A DNA stretch of 64,000 bases from Acanthococcus lagerstroemiae (GCA_031841125.1 JAJSSI010000048.1:22890-86889), one strand, 5' to 3'; positions 1 through 10,632 are shown, numbered from the stretch's first letter. Program-made: numbers and translations. The notes: a model not told the origin generated them from the sequence alone.

Positions 1-1183
1 CTAATGTCACTATTGTTTGCAAGGTATGATGTTTTGAGGAAGTGAGAGGGGTGCGCAGTAACGAAGATATTTGACTTTGATTCAAATTTGGAAACGAATG
101 TCCGGGCTGTGTTGAACTATTTGTCCGCCTTTTTTTATACTTGGTCGTGGTTGTGCACTGTTTCGTTGGTCATTTCGTATTTTTGTGCCCCGTCGCTTAT
201 TTCTGATCCATTCCTGAACAATGTTCAAGGTTTCGGATACATTTTTGGTGATAGTTGATGCTATTTCTGCAAAATGAATATGCGCAAATTAGGAGATAAT
301 AAATGGAATAACAGACAAATAATAAATTTGTGATATCTCCTAAGGGAAGGCATACCATAATGCTCAAGACAGTAAATGGGTGATTCTCTGAAAATTAGAC
401 AATTCGACGTGGACAAAAACAAAAAAACGAGGTTCACTTTCCAAATGTATTTTCGTTGAAATCGACACTAGGAGCACTGAGAAAGCCGTATTCCGTCGAC
501 GGGCGGGCTTAAATTTGATTTTTTGTTGGTTTTTTTTTTGGGGGGGGGGTGTAGAGTCATAAAAAATTGATGTCCACGTTGAAAGACAAATTTTTCACGT
601 TTACATAGTGCGATAAGATGAGGCTGTATGATCACACAGCGGCAATATAGGTTACAATCTTACAGATCACGGTTTTACAAAGTACCTACAATTCATCGAG
701 GAAAGTAATCTCTGCACAAAGAAGATTTAGAGGCTGTTTCTACAGACTGCTTCTAAGTGTCGAAAGATTCACGTCTTTCGTCGTGGATACAAAAAATATG
801 TGAGTGTCCACGTTGAACATACCTATTTTATGTCCACGCTTAAGAACAAAATTGCCATTTTCCTTTTCCCATTGGGTAAATATGCGGAGAATATTTGATA
901 CATGTAGCTGAATGTAATGGGGCCAACATTAGATACAACTACTTATATTAAGTATTACATTTTTTACAAATTCTTAGCTGGAAATTCAATATGGAATCAC
1001 CCAAATACCTGTCCACCAATTATAGAAGGCAGAAACTACAATATATTATACATAGTTACAACAATAATGCTCTTTAACGAGGAAGGGTATATCTTCTCAC
1101 AGATAACGGTCAGGATGTTACGTACCAAACCCGAAATTGTACAGATTGGGAATTGTACAAGCATTTTTGTACCATGCGCGAAT
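1..1183. repeat. Long dispersed repeat, copy A (partner at 55660-56844)
   Basis: This stretch is nearly identical, in direct orientation, to 55660-56844, with only scattered substitutions and homopolymer length changes. It holds a pair of facing GTCCACGTTGAA-type motifs and two poly-G/poly-T runs. No convincing protein is encoded; short open frames here differ between copies. The similarity runs up to about 1183, where copy B is cut by a gypsy LTR. Copy A continues into the GTAC-rich inverted repeat. The left limit is unknown because the window starts inside it. It could be the arm of a large transposon or a segmental duplication. Confidence 0.85.
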
Positions 1184-2333
1184 CGAACGACCAACTTATT
1201 TGCACTGAACCCGAAATATCGGACTAGGTACAAATAATGCTGTACCATTTGCGAAATGTATGAAAAGTTTGTACCAATAAGACCAAAAGCTGACAAAGAA
1301 GAAAATAGAGATATACAGCCATTATAGTAATTATAGTATCCCTCATCTAGATTCCTCTTGATGGAAGTACGTATAGCTTTTCCAGCATTACATTATCGTT
1401 TGAAGACGAACTGTTCTCCTCTTTTTTTTTTTTTTTTTTTGTATTGAGGTCAGTTTCTCGTGTAACTTCCATCACACTGATACTTCTAATTTCGCTTTCC
1501 TGTCAAACAGCGCCTCAAAAGGGGATTGTTTAATTCCTGAGGGGTAACTTATTTTTTTGAAATTTGGACGAAACGTACATAATTCATCAGCCCAGGCAGT
1601 CAAACCATTGTCAATCATCCAAGCTCTCGCCATTTCCTCAACATCGCGGTTTGGTTGTTTGATACCTCTCTGACTTTGAGAATGCCGAGGTTTACTATTA
1701 TGCAATCTTGAGACCCGGCCATAACAGTTCCAAATCACTGATAATGGCATTTACGAATTCGCGATAATTATTAGATTGTAACAGGGAGGGGGCACTGAAT
1801 CCATAAAAAAGGTCAATTAAATTGTAAGCAACTTCTGCAGTGGTCTTCGTTTTTTGAGAGCACATAAGTGTAAAAATTTAACCTGGTGATCTTGATAATT
1901 CACGATAAATTGAAACTGGCCATTTCTATGACTGCACATCGATCAAGTCGACTTGACCCCTAGCATTAGCTTCTGCAAAAACTGTATGCTAAATTACAAC
2001 CCCTTCAAAATAAAGTGATTGCATGAGAATGATGCACACCTCCAACGTTGGTCACTGCACTATAAGAACTATCATGTTGAACCATGTAAAGGGCAATAAG
2101 GGATTATTACATACAAATACAATCTATTCCAGGGTTTGTACAATATATTCGGTACCCACAATGTTATTTCTTTCCTACAAGTTGGTACACTAATCGCAAA
2201 CGGTACAGTATTAATTGTATTAAGTCTGATATCTCAGGTTCAGATAGAAGTGGGTCGTTCGATTCGCGCACAGTACAAAAATGCTTGTACCATTCCGGAT
2301 CTGTACATTTCGAGCTTAGTACTTACTACATAA
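1116..2333. mobile_element. GTAC-rich inverted repeats flanking an integrase fragment (candidate DNA transposon)
   Basis: Positions about 1116-1283 and 2137-2333 are imperfect inverted copies of each other, sharing the words GTACAAGCATTTTTGTAC and GCGCGAATCGAACGACC. GTAC recurs about every 20 bases in both arms. Between them lies the minus-strand integrase fragment. An integrase-type DDE enzyme between inverted repeats suggests a cut-and-paste element of Ginger type. However, the left arm lies inside the longer repeat shared with 55.66 kb, so the arms may not be the true termini. No TSD was recognised. Confidence 0.45.
1472..1975 (-). pseudogene. KRBA2-like integrase core, decayed fragment
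   Basis: Reading the minus strand in shifting frames gives the hallmarks of the integrase core found in KRBA2/SCAND3-like insect proteins. In order these are RGQVDLID, then YQDH, then LLWPGLKI, then PRHSQSQRG with the following asparagine-rich helix, then GIKQSPFEALF. These correspond to the first Asp region, the central strand, the region before the catalytic Glu, and the end of the core. At least two frameshifts and several stops break it. The zinc-binding N-terminus and C-terminus are absent. The enzyme would act in DNA strand transfer during transposition; this copy is dead. Confidence 0.7.
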
Positions 2334-2548
2334 CAAGGATATTACAAAATTTTTCAAGCCTTACCTGGTCACCAAAAGACCTCTCGCTGCAGAATGTTTG
2401 CTTTTTTTCCACGAACTTTTGTTGGAATGGATTGTAGAATTCTCCAACATTTGATCTTTTATGCGACGTACGTATTTAGGAAATGCAATCGACAAAACAC
2501 TGAATACTTTGTTCTCTTAAATTGCAAATTGAAAACAACACTCGAAAC

Positions 2549-3120
2549 GAGTATAGCAGGGTAAGCATAGGCCACCGGCCTAAAGTCACGAACCGCGTTC
2601 ATTCCTGCACCATCTGAAGACCTTCCATGAGTAATGTCACCACCCAAAAATTCAGCCCCCACCCCCGCTTTTTACGGGTTCTACAGCTCATTTTGTGTTT
2701 TTATTGAAGAATTTATCCAAAATTACGTATCCCACGAACGGTAATGTATAAAAAACTTATATTCACAGTGATGTTAGACCATTTGATGAACTTTTCGACC
2801 TTTTTTTTTTCGGAGGTTCTGGAACACATTTTTTGTACTTAATCGCAGTGCTAAGAATACAAACACGTCGAAAACTAGGAAGCTGAAGCGTAGGCGGTTC
2901 GAAAATAATACTAGGCATTGCCTAAACTATCTAGAATATGTATAAAAAAATTCAAATCGAATGAGTTGGTGCATCATTTTTTTGGAATTTTTTAAAGAAC
3001 GCGAGAATACGCAGTTTTTGGCGGGTACTTCGCTGAACGCGCGCCGCGTAGCGTTGCAGTGCTGGTAGCACGCACGAACGGTCGAACCACCAAGCTGGTT
3101 CGTGCTCTTTCGCGACGAAA
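2549..3120 (+). repeat. Left terminal inverted repeat of the IS5-like transposon
   Basis: It matches the reverse complement of 5335-5890 over nearly its whole length, with a few substitutions and small indels. It includes the segment reading GGCCACCGGCCTAAAGTCACG near the outer end and the GCGCGCCGCGTAGCGTTGCAG segment near the inner end. Both arms can be read as a short open frame (residues GAEFLGGDITHGRSSDG) simply because they are the same DNA; this is not evidence of a gene. Confidence 0.85.
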
Positions 3121-3255
3121 AAATCATACTACACGGGCTACACTTCCTCCCTACGCGTCCTGTACTGCATACTATAGGTATATTACTTTCAGAATGATAA
3201 TTATTATGAAGTTGCAAGAAGTAATGCAAAAAAAAAAAAATAGAAGACTGATTGA

Positions 3256-4176
3256 AGAAGAAAGGAAAGAATAGAGGTAGAAGCTCGTGAATCATCATTC
3301 AACTCCTGTGCAATACCTGTGACTCAAGTGACACATTTTATGGAGCAGTTGAGCACCCATGTTGATAAAATTATTCAGAATGGACTAAGCGATTTTTCGA
3401 TGTCTGATGTATGACTCCAAGTTCTTACAGGCTTGACCTGGGAAAATATGAATGATTTGAGGTCCAGGTTAAAATCTATGCGAAACTCAGAGTGCCGTAG
3501 TGTAACTGAAGCACTAGTCGTGTTTCTTTTCAAATTGCGCACCTGTAATTCAAATAATGTGATTGCAGCGATTTTTGGTTTGCAGCATGAATTTCAAAAC
3601 CGTCTCGTACTGATTTGTGATGGCACTTACTTGCGTCACCAAAAAAGCTCAAACAACTGCTATCAACGAAAGTATTTTTCAGGACAAAAGAAAGTGCCGC
3701 TTTGCAAGCCATTTACAATATGTACTACAAATGGTCTGGTCGTTGATTTACCAGGTCTGTTTAATGGTACAATGAATGATGCTGCAATATTGAAATTGAT
3801 TCTTAATGATGATGAAGGAATTCGAAAGATTTTACGTGCGGGAGATGTTTTTATCCTAGACCGAGGTTTTAGAGACGTCGTGACGTACTTAGGAGATCAA
3901 GGCTTTGAAGTTTTTATGCCAGCCCTGAAAGGAAAGTGGTCCCAATTGTCCACAGATGAATCTAATGACTCCCGATTCGTGACGAAAATTAGGTGGGTGG
4001 TGGAGGCAGTCCACGGAATTTTGGGACAAAAATTCAAACTGCTCCACCACCAATTCGATAACAAGATGCTTCCGAATGCGGGATCGATATGCGGGATAGC
4101 ATGTTTTATTCATAATGCGTATGGAAAAAGGCTCAATTCTGATGAGGAAAGAGCAGATGAAATCGTTGGTGAGTAG
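3256..4176 (+). pseudogene. DDE_Tnp_4 transposase, one in-frame stop and an internal deletion
   Basis: This encodes the transposase of the surrounding element. A helical N-terminal segment is in frame from 3256 but is cut by TGA at 3412-3414. The frame then stays open to 4176. Key catalytic acidic residues are visible: Asp in LICDGTY, Asp in ILDRGFRD and Glu in WVVEAVHG. The family motifs GQKKVPLCKPFTICTT, MPALKG and SRFVTK are also present. Compared with what I recall of the family, about 40-50 residues between the LFKLRTCNSN segment and LICDGTY are missing. The start near 3433 is a leucine codon following LQVLTG, not a true start. The last codons run into GTGAG and may be a splice donor. 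Superfamily call is firm; activity is unlikely. Confidence 0.8.
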
Positions 4177-4872
4177 ACGAAATTACTTTTTGAGCAGTTA
4201 TTCTTATTATACTTATTTTCTCAATATCTTTGTTGTTCTGAATCACCTATTCATTAAAAAAAAGTTGGGAACGGACATCGAACGAAGTGAGTCAGAGACC
4301 CCTCAACGGATTTCTCCGAGATAGATCGTGAAAAATATCCAAACATAATTTTATTTTAGAGTTTTTGGATTAGGACATCTGTTGACCCGGCAATTTTCTG
4401 AATCACTTCCCTTTTAGGACATGAGTACTTCAAAGCCTTCATATTCGGAGCCCTAGCTGCAGGCGTGAGCGGGTGGCAAGTAGGCTTCTGTCTGTCTGTC
4501 ATCTGCAAGGAAATGGCGCAAAATAAACGCAGCAGCTGATGGCCAGGTTTGAGAGATTGTGGATCAGTGCAAAATCATATGCGCATAACTGCAATTTTAT
4601 GAGAAGAAGGGGTAGCGATCTTTCCCCCTTAAAAAGGGCGGGGGGCAACCACACCTCCCTCCCCCAATAAAGGCGCTTATTTTCATGATAGCTAACAGCG
4701 CTTCGGGAGCTCGCGCCGTCTCTGCTTCGGAGTAGGACACGACATTCCGAAAACCACGGTATACTCGTAGAATAAGAACGTCTCCCACACGTTAAATTCT
4801 GTGAATACTCTCAGCTTTGTGGATCGATTTCAATATTGCATCATCATTCATTGCATTATCTACTTCAATTTT
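4177..4872. other. 3' interior of the IS5-like transposon, no further gene
   Basis: A possible acceptor (TTTTATTTTAG near 4360) could pair with the GTGAG donor at the end of the transposase frame, but no conserved protein follows. The stretch around 4620-4660 is C/G-rich (CCCCCTTAAAAAGGGCGGGG) and looks like a small inserted repeat. Nothing else is supported. Confidence 0.4.
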
Positions 4873-5035
4873 AGTGACACTTTTGCGAAATAACCGTGGC
4901 TAAGGATGAAACGGGTAGAAAATTGAGTGTGGCACCCTTTTGGATACAACTTACTTCATGTCATATGAAAAATGATGTCACTCTCAATTTTCCACCCGTT
5001 TCACCCTAAGCCTCCGGTTCGCAAAAAGTGTCACT
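4873..5035. mobile_element. Foldback MITE nested in the IS5-like transposon
   Basis: Two arms of about 60 bp are inverted copies: AGTGACACTTTTGCGAA at 4873, and its counterpart ending TTCGCAAAAAGTGTCACT at 5035. Both arms continue through GAAACGGGTAGAAAATTGAG-type sequence. The loop is only about 40 bp. There is no coding capacity. The TSD is unclear; a TA reading is possible but needs other copies. Confidence 0.7.
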
Positions 5036-5142
5036 GACAGAAAGTACGAGGGGAAATAATAGACCTCAAACGAGTTCAGTTTTGTAGGTAAGCGTCTTAT
5101 TGGTCAATCTGCAAGAGTCAACATGTTTTATACCTCTCAACC

Positions 5143-5203
5143 TATATAAAAGATGCTCCTTTCCCACATTACTAGCCAGTAATCGGCAGTGATCTTGACG
5201 ATG
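5143..5203 (+). promoter_or_regulatory. Candidate core promoter: TATATAAAAG box with downstream initiator and ATG
   Basis: TATATAAAAG at 5143 is followed about 30 bases later by CCAGTAATCGGCAGT, which resembles an arthropod initiator, and by an ATG at 5201 after GACG. The downstream frame is only about 26 codons and is not recognised. The layout resembles the promoter modules at 60.79 and 61.43 kb. It lies inside the IS5-like transposon, just before the right TIR. Confidence 0.3.
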
Positions 5204-5334
5204 AATAATTCTACATTATCACAAAATGTAAACAACACAATATATTATTTTCATATTCGTGAATGTATATATATTATATAATATGTGTGTGTGCGTATGT
5301 ATGAGAGTGCATAGGTAGAAACTGACTCCAGTAA

Positions 5335-5890
5335 GTTGGATATTTGACGTGAGAGAGCACGAACGAGCATAATTCGCGTTCGACCGCTTGTGTGCATTAC
5401 CAGGACTGCAACGTTACGCGGCGCGCGTTCAGCGAAGTACCCGCCGAAAAAAAATTCCAAAAAAATGATGCACCAACTCATTCGATTTGAATTTTTTTAT
5501 AAATATTTTAGATAGTTTAGGCAATGCCTAGTATTTTTTTCGAACCGCCTACGCTTCGCCTTCCTACTTTTCGGCGTGTTTGTATTCTTAGCACTGCCGT
5601 ATAAGTACAAAAAATGTGTTCCAGAACCTCCGAAAAAAAGGTCGAAAAGTTCATCAAATGATCTAACATCACTGTGAATATCAGTTTTTTATACATTACC
5701 GTTCGTGGGATACGTAATTTTGGATAATTCTTCAATAAAAACACAAAATGAGCTGTAGAACCCGTAAAAAGCGGAGGTGGGGGCTGAATTTTTGGGTGGT
5801 GACATTACTCATGGAAGGTCTTCAGATGGTGCAGGAATGAACGCGGTTCGTGACTTTAGGCCGGTGGCCTATGCTTACCCTGCTATACTC
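5335..5890 (-). repeat. Right terminal inverted repeat of the IS5-like transposon
   Basis: This is the inverted partner of 2549-3120, ending in GCTTACCCTGCTATACTC at 5890. The inner limit is blurred near 5335, where CACGAACGAGC matches GTTCGTGCTC of the left arm. Confidence 0.85.
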
Positions 5891-5975
5891 TTTCTGATAA
5901 TTATTCGAAAACTGAAAAGTAACACCGAACAACCGAATGATAGTTATCACGTTGTCAGTATCAAGCGCATTAGTA

Positions 5976-6409
5976 GGTAATTCAGTTTTGTTTGAAATAT
6001 CAACCGTTTTCAACAGAAACGTTTTGATTGGTCGTCATAGTACAATTGCAGAAACGGTGGGGTAGCGGTTATGTTGTGGTTTTAAAGTTGAAATTCCACC
6101 ACGCAGATTGTCCGGGAATGCTCACTGTCACTACCACCCACACTTCTAAACCGGTTTTCATCATAAAGCTCATTAATGTAGTAGTGGTAGTGGTTTTACG
6201 AATGTATATCCACCTGAATGCGCTCGCCAATACATAGATCCTTGGTGTACATTTTAAAGTGGGAATTCCACAACGCAGATTGTCCACGAACGCTTACTAC
6301 CACTCTTGCATCTAACCCTGTTTTAATATATAGAGCTCATCAATGTAGTAGTGGAAGTGGTTTTCCGAATGCGTTCCACTTGGATACGCACATCAAAATC
6401 TTCAACGGG
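5976..6409. repeat. 434-bp dispersed repeat, copy A (partner at 62287-62720)
   Basis: This is the same length and about 95 percent identical by eye to 62287-62720, in direct orientation. Internally it contains two diverged tandem units with a period of about 165 bp, marked by AATTCCACCACGCAGATTGT and AATTCCACAACGCAGATTGT. Each unit ends in a small hairpin built from GTGG...CCAC. Neither copy has a credible ORF. Copy B lies next to the unknown gene cassette at 60.5-62.0 kb. Confidence 0.85.
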
Positions 6410-8096
6410 TAAGAGTCATAAGCTATATCAGAACAATGAAATTTGTAGCCGTGATCTTGAATTTCTCTCTAGGGACCATAGCTAGAAATTTCTGAAGGGA
6501 ACGTATACTAAGAAAAATCGTAAAAAATGGTTCCTCGGTAAATAATGAATTGAAATGGAGAAATAGCCTGAACAAAATTCAATTTTTTGCAAGTGAGAGG
6601 GTATATTTTCTGTATTGTTTTTCATATGTAAAATAGATAAACTAACTTCTGGATAATATTAATTCATTTGTTATTACATGACCTGTCATATTTAAGATCC
6701 ATAATCAGAACTGTGGATGTAGAAAAATGAAGTTTTATTTGATTTCTTTAGCCTTTGTTTAAGATTCCCAATGCGTCTCTCTTGAAACAGTAGACTTGAT
6801 GTGAAGTCGAAAAAATACATGTTTTGATTAAAACTGCTTTTTTCTCTCGGACAGTATGAGAACATCTATCTCTAATATCAACGACTTTACCTGCAGTACA
6901 CGCTTCTAAATTTGAAATACTTACATCATATGCACATAGCTGTAGTTCGATATTTACATAAGGTGCATATCTGTGTAATGATAACAGGTGCATCCTCATA
7001 AAGATTAAAACTTTTTTCCTATATGCATAAAATAAATTCTGCGTTTCTATAGTGCAAATTAACGTATATTTCATTAATTCCGGGAGTGGGGCCGGCCAGG
7101 GGGCGGAGCCCCCTAGTAGAACAATATAAAAGAAAATATGAAAACAATGAGACGATGTGAAAGGAAAAGCAAATAATTATCGGAGGAGAGGAAAAGAAAC
7201 CAACTAAGCTTCAGTAGTACATGCAGTATATATAATCTTTAAAAGTTCTATTGAGTCTCCTGAAAGACGGAAAAACGACATCGTATCGAGTGGCATTGAA
7301 TCTTAAATACATTTTTCTTGAAATGTAGCTATCTGAACGGTGCCTAGTCTAAACTTCACAGGTCTAAGTTGTTCACAGTCTTAGGATTTTCCGGCATTAC
7401 CCAATGGTCTTCCTCAAATTGCGACGAATTTCGTCTTATATTGGAAACGCACTTCCGGCGTTGAGTTTTAGAGTTACTCGCCGAAATAGAATCCGAAATT
7501 GGGACACTGCAATTTCGAATTCAGATCTGATATAGTCATAAAACCCATATGTGCGAGTAGACGCTTTAAAAAACTGAGTCATAAAACTGTAACACGTAGG
7601 TAATTACGCTTTTACAAATGGGACACTGTAGAGAGTGCGATGAAAGCTAAAAATTGACAGGGTCTAACACATCACTGACACGCACAAGTTAAAATGTAAC
7701 AATTATTTTTTAATTAAAGTGCAAATGGATCACGGATTTAATATGTAAATTTTACTTTTCGTAAATGCACTGCAATATATTTTCGAGGTTGCCATCAACA
7801 TTTGGAAAACGATTCTCGGATGAGTAGCCTATAATTACGAAAATTTAATTGTTACCTATTTTATAACGCTACCCGTAACAAGATGAAGGGGGTTTTTGAT
7901 ACAGAAGGTCGACAAAAAATCGACTACAAAATAACTTATTTCGACTTTCGTATAAAATATTCTTACATTTTTCAACGAAAACATCAAATTCTTCATCATT
8001 AGCTACCTTAGGTACAAGTTAGTCCGAGGTATCGATGTTGATGGCAATCTTCAAAAATTGAACTTTAGTGGCAAAACTAACTAATTTCATTTTCAG
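6410..8096. other. No gene recognised
   Basis: This is AT-rich sequence with frequent stops. A 108-codon open frame on the minus strand (6748-7074) has no motif I recognise and no codon bias to support it. A small perfect hairpin, GGGGGCGGAGCCCCC, lies near 7096. Nothing else stands out. Confidence 0.5.
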
Positions 8097-8224
8097 CACA
8101 GCAGTTGCGAGGTCGGGAATGGTCGCAGAATGCGGTTACCCTCAGATAAACCGGACGGGAGTCCTTTGCTGTCCATCTCGGAGGTGACGAACATCTTATT
8201 GAATCAATGATGCAATCATTAATG
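8097..8224 (+). other. Possible exon (splice signals only)
   Basis: A pyrimidine-rich TTTCATTTTCAG acceptor ends at 8096, and an AATG/GTGAGT donor lies at 8225. The 128-bp block between them is GC-richer than its surroundings. It is open in one frame for about 37 codons (including SDKPDGSPLLSISEV) before a stop. No family is recognised. It could be a terminal or noncoding exon of a host gene or chance. Confidence 0.2.
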
Positions 8225-8275
8225 GTGAGTTTCATTCTTTTATATTATAGTCCGCTAGTACATACGTAAATCTGC

Positions 8276-8559
8276 CATGGGCGCCGGTAGAATTTTTTGA
8301 TGAGGTAGCAAGAGAAAATGCTGACGACCATAATTTAACCTTGATTTTTGTATTTGAATTAAGATTAGTAAATAGTTACATGGGCATGAGTCACTGGCTG
8401 TTCCTTGTTCTCACCTTTAAAGATTTTAATTTTTTTTTTAATGTTAATAAACGATTAAATTACCTGAATCACAAATATCCCTAATTATGCACAAAAAAAA
8501 AAGTGAAAAGCTTATGAGGTAGCGGTCGATACCTCCGCTACCCTCTGCGGGCGCCCATG
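8276..8559. mobile_element. 284-bp MITE with 8-bp target-site duplication
   Basis: Left end CATGGGCGCCGG and right end CCGGGCGCCCATG-like sequence form a short TIR. The element is flanked by perfect AAATCTGC duplications at 8268-8275 and 8560-8567. An inner GAGGTAGC motif repeats near both ends. An 8-bp TSD fits hAT or a related superfamily. There is no coding capacity. Confidence 0.8.
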
Positions 8560-8567
8560 AAATCTGC

Positions 8568-10140
8568 AGTTATTGAAATGAAGAGTTGGATTACTAATTT
8601 GGTGGGGTGATTTTCCACACAGAAGTTCTTAAATTTGTCGGCCACCAACTCCAGAACAGTCAGGTATTTTTGTTGATATTTTAGGGTAACATATGCAAGT
8701 TCAATCTTGCCAATTTCAAACTGACAAGAAAATGTACTGACTGTTTTAGACTTAGTATTCTGGTTGTAGCATCGGCTTGTTTATTCTTAGGTACCTCGAA
8801 ACGTCGAACTACCTATTTGTAGTAACGTTTATTTTGTGACCTTGTTTCCAGATCGATCTCGAATATTGTCATTCAAGACGGTGACCAATCGACTCCGCCA
8901 AGTTTTCATTTCAATTTCACTATTCTAGTCGTTATTAGTTTAAAACTTTTCAGTTATAATTCGTGTACATGTTTTTATTTTTGTTTTTTTCTATTTTCCC
9001 TTTTTCCTCCTCTCTTTTTCTTTTCTTTTTAAATTTGTCTTCTACGTGTATGTACGCTCTTGACTAGGAAAAAGAATTTACATAATTGTCCATTATTTCG
9101 TAAGTAGATAAGTTTTATTAATATTTTTCCTTTGTTTCCAATTTATTTATTTCTTTTTATCGTTTACTTGAATTAGATAATAGTTTTATTAAATGTGAAA
9201 AAAATTTAGACGATTGTGGATGTTTGCTGGCGTGAAGCGGGCTGGCAACCAGCGTATCATTTTATTGACTTGGCGTGGATTTAGATTCAATGACTTCTAC
9301 TGATTCACGCGTGCGAAAATGAATGCGATACTTCGAATTAGTTATAACTAGGTACTGTACAAATACTGAAGCTCGTTTCTAAAGCTGATTGTAATATTCA
9401 ACTCACTTAGTAACTCCAGGTGTGTTTTAACACACTGAAAAATTCTGAGAATCGAATGATTCGGACCTTTTGTTTCACTTAGTCACAGTTCTGGAAATGG
9501 AGGCAATCCCTGATGACAATTTCTTCGGAAAGGCGCTCCTTTTCCATTCTTTTCCCTCTTGATTACAGCTTTCTAACGCTTTTTAGTGCCTCTAGTTTTC
9601 TAAAATGGGGGTAGAAAAGAGCCAATCGAGCCCGAAAATTGCAAGTTGCAAGAGCAAACTACAGAACAAGTTCCTTCTAAATCAGAAGTCAAAACGTCTG
9701 AACTAACAGAAAACAAAAGATGCGTTTGTTCCTGTGATATCCTTCACAATATCTGTTATAGTTCTATCTGAGGAAACGGATTCGTGACATGAGTGCAGTT
9801 ATATTAGCAGAATGGCCGCTAAATTAAGCAGATTTTCCCATATTTGACCCAAAAAGTTTCGATTTCAGCAACTTTTTTGTAAGTAGGTTTCCGTTCAATT
9901 CTAACAGTATTAGAGAAAATCTCGCCAATGTTGGGTAGAATTTAAAATGCATTATATTAACATAATTTATCACTAAATTTTTCAAATACCAGTGTTTTTA
10001 GCAGAATTTATCACAAAGGATTAGCTTTAGCAGAATTAATAACAAAAAAAAAATTCAAGGGCATGACCGTTAGATTTGAAAATATATGTATTGTCATGCA
10101 TCTGGCTACACTGAGTGGTATATGACTCAACGTCACGGCA
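8568..10140. other. No gene recognised
   Basis: AT-rich, stop-rich sequence with long T runs near 9000-9180. No repeat, RNA gene or coding frame that I can support. Confidence 0.45.
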
Positions 10141-10632
10141 GCAGGCAGATTGGATACACAAAAAATCTTCAATCAATACAACATAAAACTCGGAATCAAA
10201 AACAGACCACTTCTGATCAAACAAATAAGCAATGACAAAACAGAAACAAAGGACAGGAACAACAGTAGCGGAGTATACAGACTGGACTGTGAACACTGTG
10301 ACATGACCTACATAGGAGAAACAGGCAGAAAATTCACAACCAGAATCAAAGAACATGAAAAATCCCAGAAGCTAAATGATAACAAATCACTGTTTGGAAA
10401 ACACTGCAATGACCAAGGACATAACAATGACAAATTAACAGAAAAGTACAAAATCCTACACAAAAAACAACACAAGAAAAAGAAAATTGAAAGAACAACT
10501 AGAAATAATAAAGGCAAAAACGAAACAAAACAAGCTAATAAACACAACCAACTTCCAAAGCGAGAACTTATTCCAACTAATAACATAACACCCACGGATT
10601 GGACAGACTGCACAATCACAGACAATCAATAG
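10141..10632 (+). pseudogene. Penelope-like retroelement, C-terminal GIY-YIG endonuclease
   Basis: The open frame carries the GIY-YIG endonuclease module typical of Penelope-like elements: GVYRLDCEHCDMTYIGETGR, then RIKEHEKS, then FGKHCNDQGH. The CX2C pair before TYIG and the catalytic Tyr, Arg and Glu positions are present. The domain nicks target DNA during retrotransposition. The reverse transcriptase that should precede it is absent, so this is a 5'-truncated insertion, as is usual for the group. The tail is rich in Lys, Asn and Thr. Base composition is strongly A-biased on the plus strand. The following 3' sequence contains a 61-bp tandem duplication. Confidence 0.75.

Larger units (their letters stand above)
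2549..5890 (+). mobile_element. IS5-like DNA transposon (PIF/Harbinger or ISL2EU type) with long TIRs
   Basis: The ends are GAGTATAGCAGGGTAAGC at 2549 and its reverse complement ending at 5890. The inverted repeats are about 550 bp each and enclose one DDE_Tnp_4 transposase reading frame at 3256-4176. The element is 3.34 kb. I could not define a TSD; 2-bp or 3-bp duplications as in this superfamily are hard to prove by eye. It carries a nested foldback MITE at 4873-5035. The long TIRs are unusual against the short TIRs of most Harbinger elements and fit ISL2EU or a terminal-repeat-expanded derivative. Confidence 0.75.

Noticed and set aside
917..1237. Open frame of 106 codons in the long repeat
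   Set aside because: The frame is not preserved in the partner copy at 56.6 kb; it is read through GTAC-rich repeat DNA.
6748..7074. 108-codon open frame on the minus strand
   Set aside because: No motif, no promoter and no partner copy; length is within what chance gives in AT-rich DNA.
7091..7112. GGGGGCGGAGCCCCCTAG hairpin as a Helitron 3' end
   Set aside because: A Helitron hairpin should lie about 10 bases before CTRR and belong to a repeat family; here CTAG touches the stem and no partner was seen.
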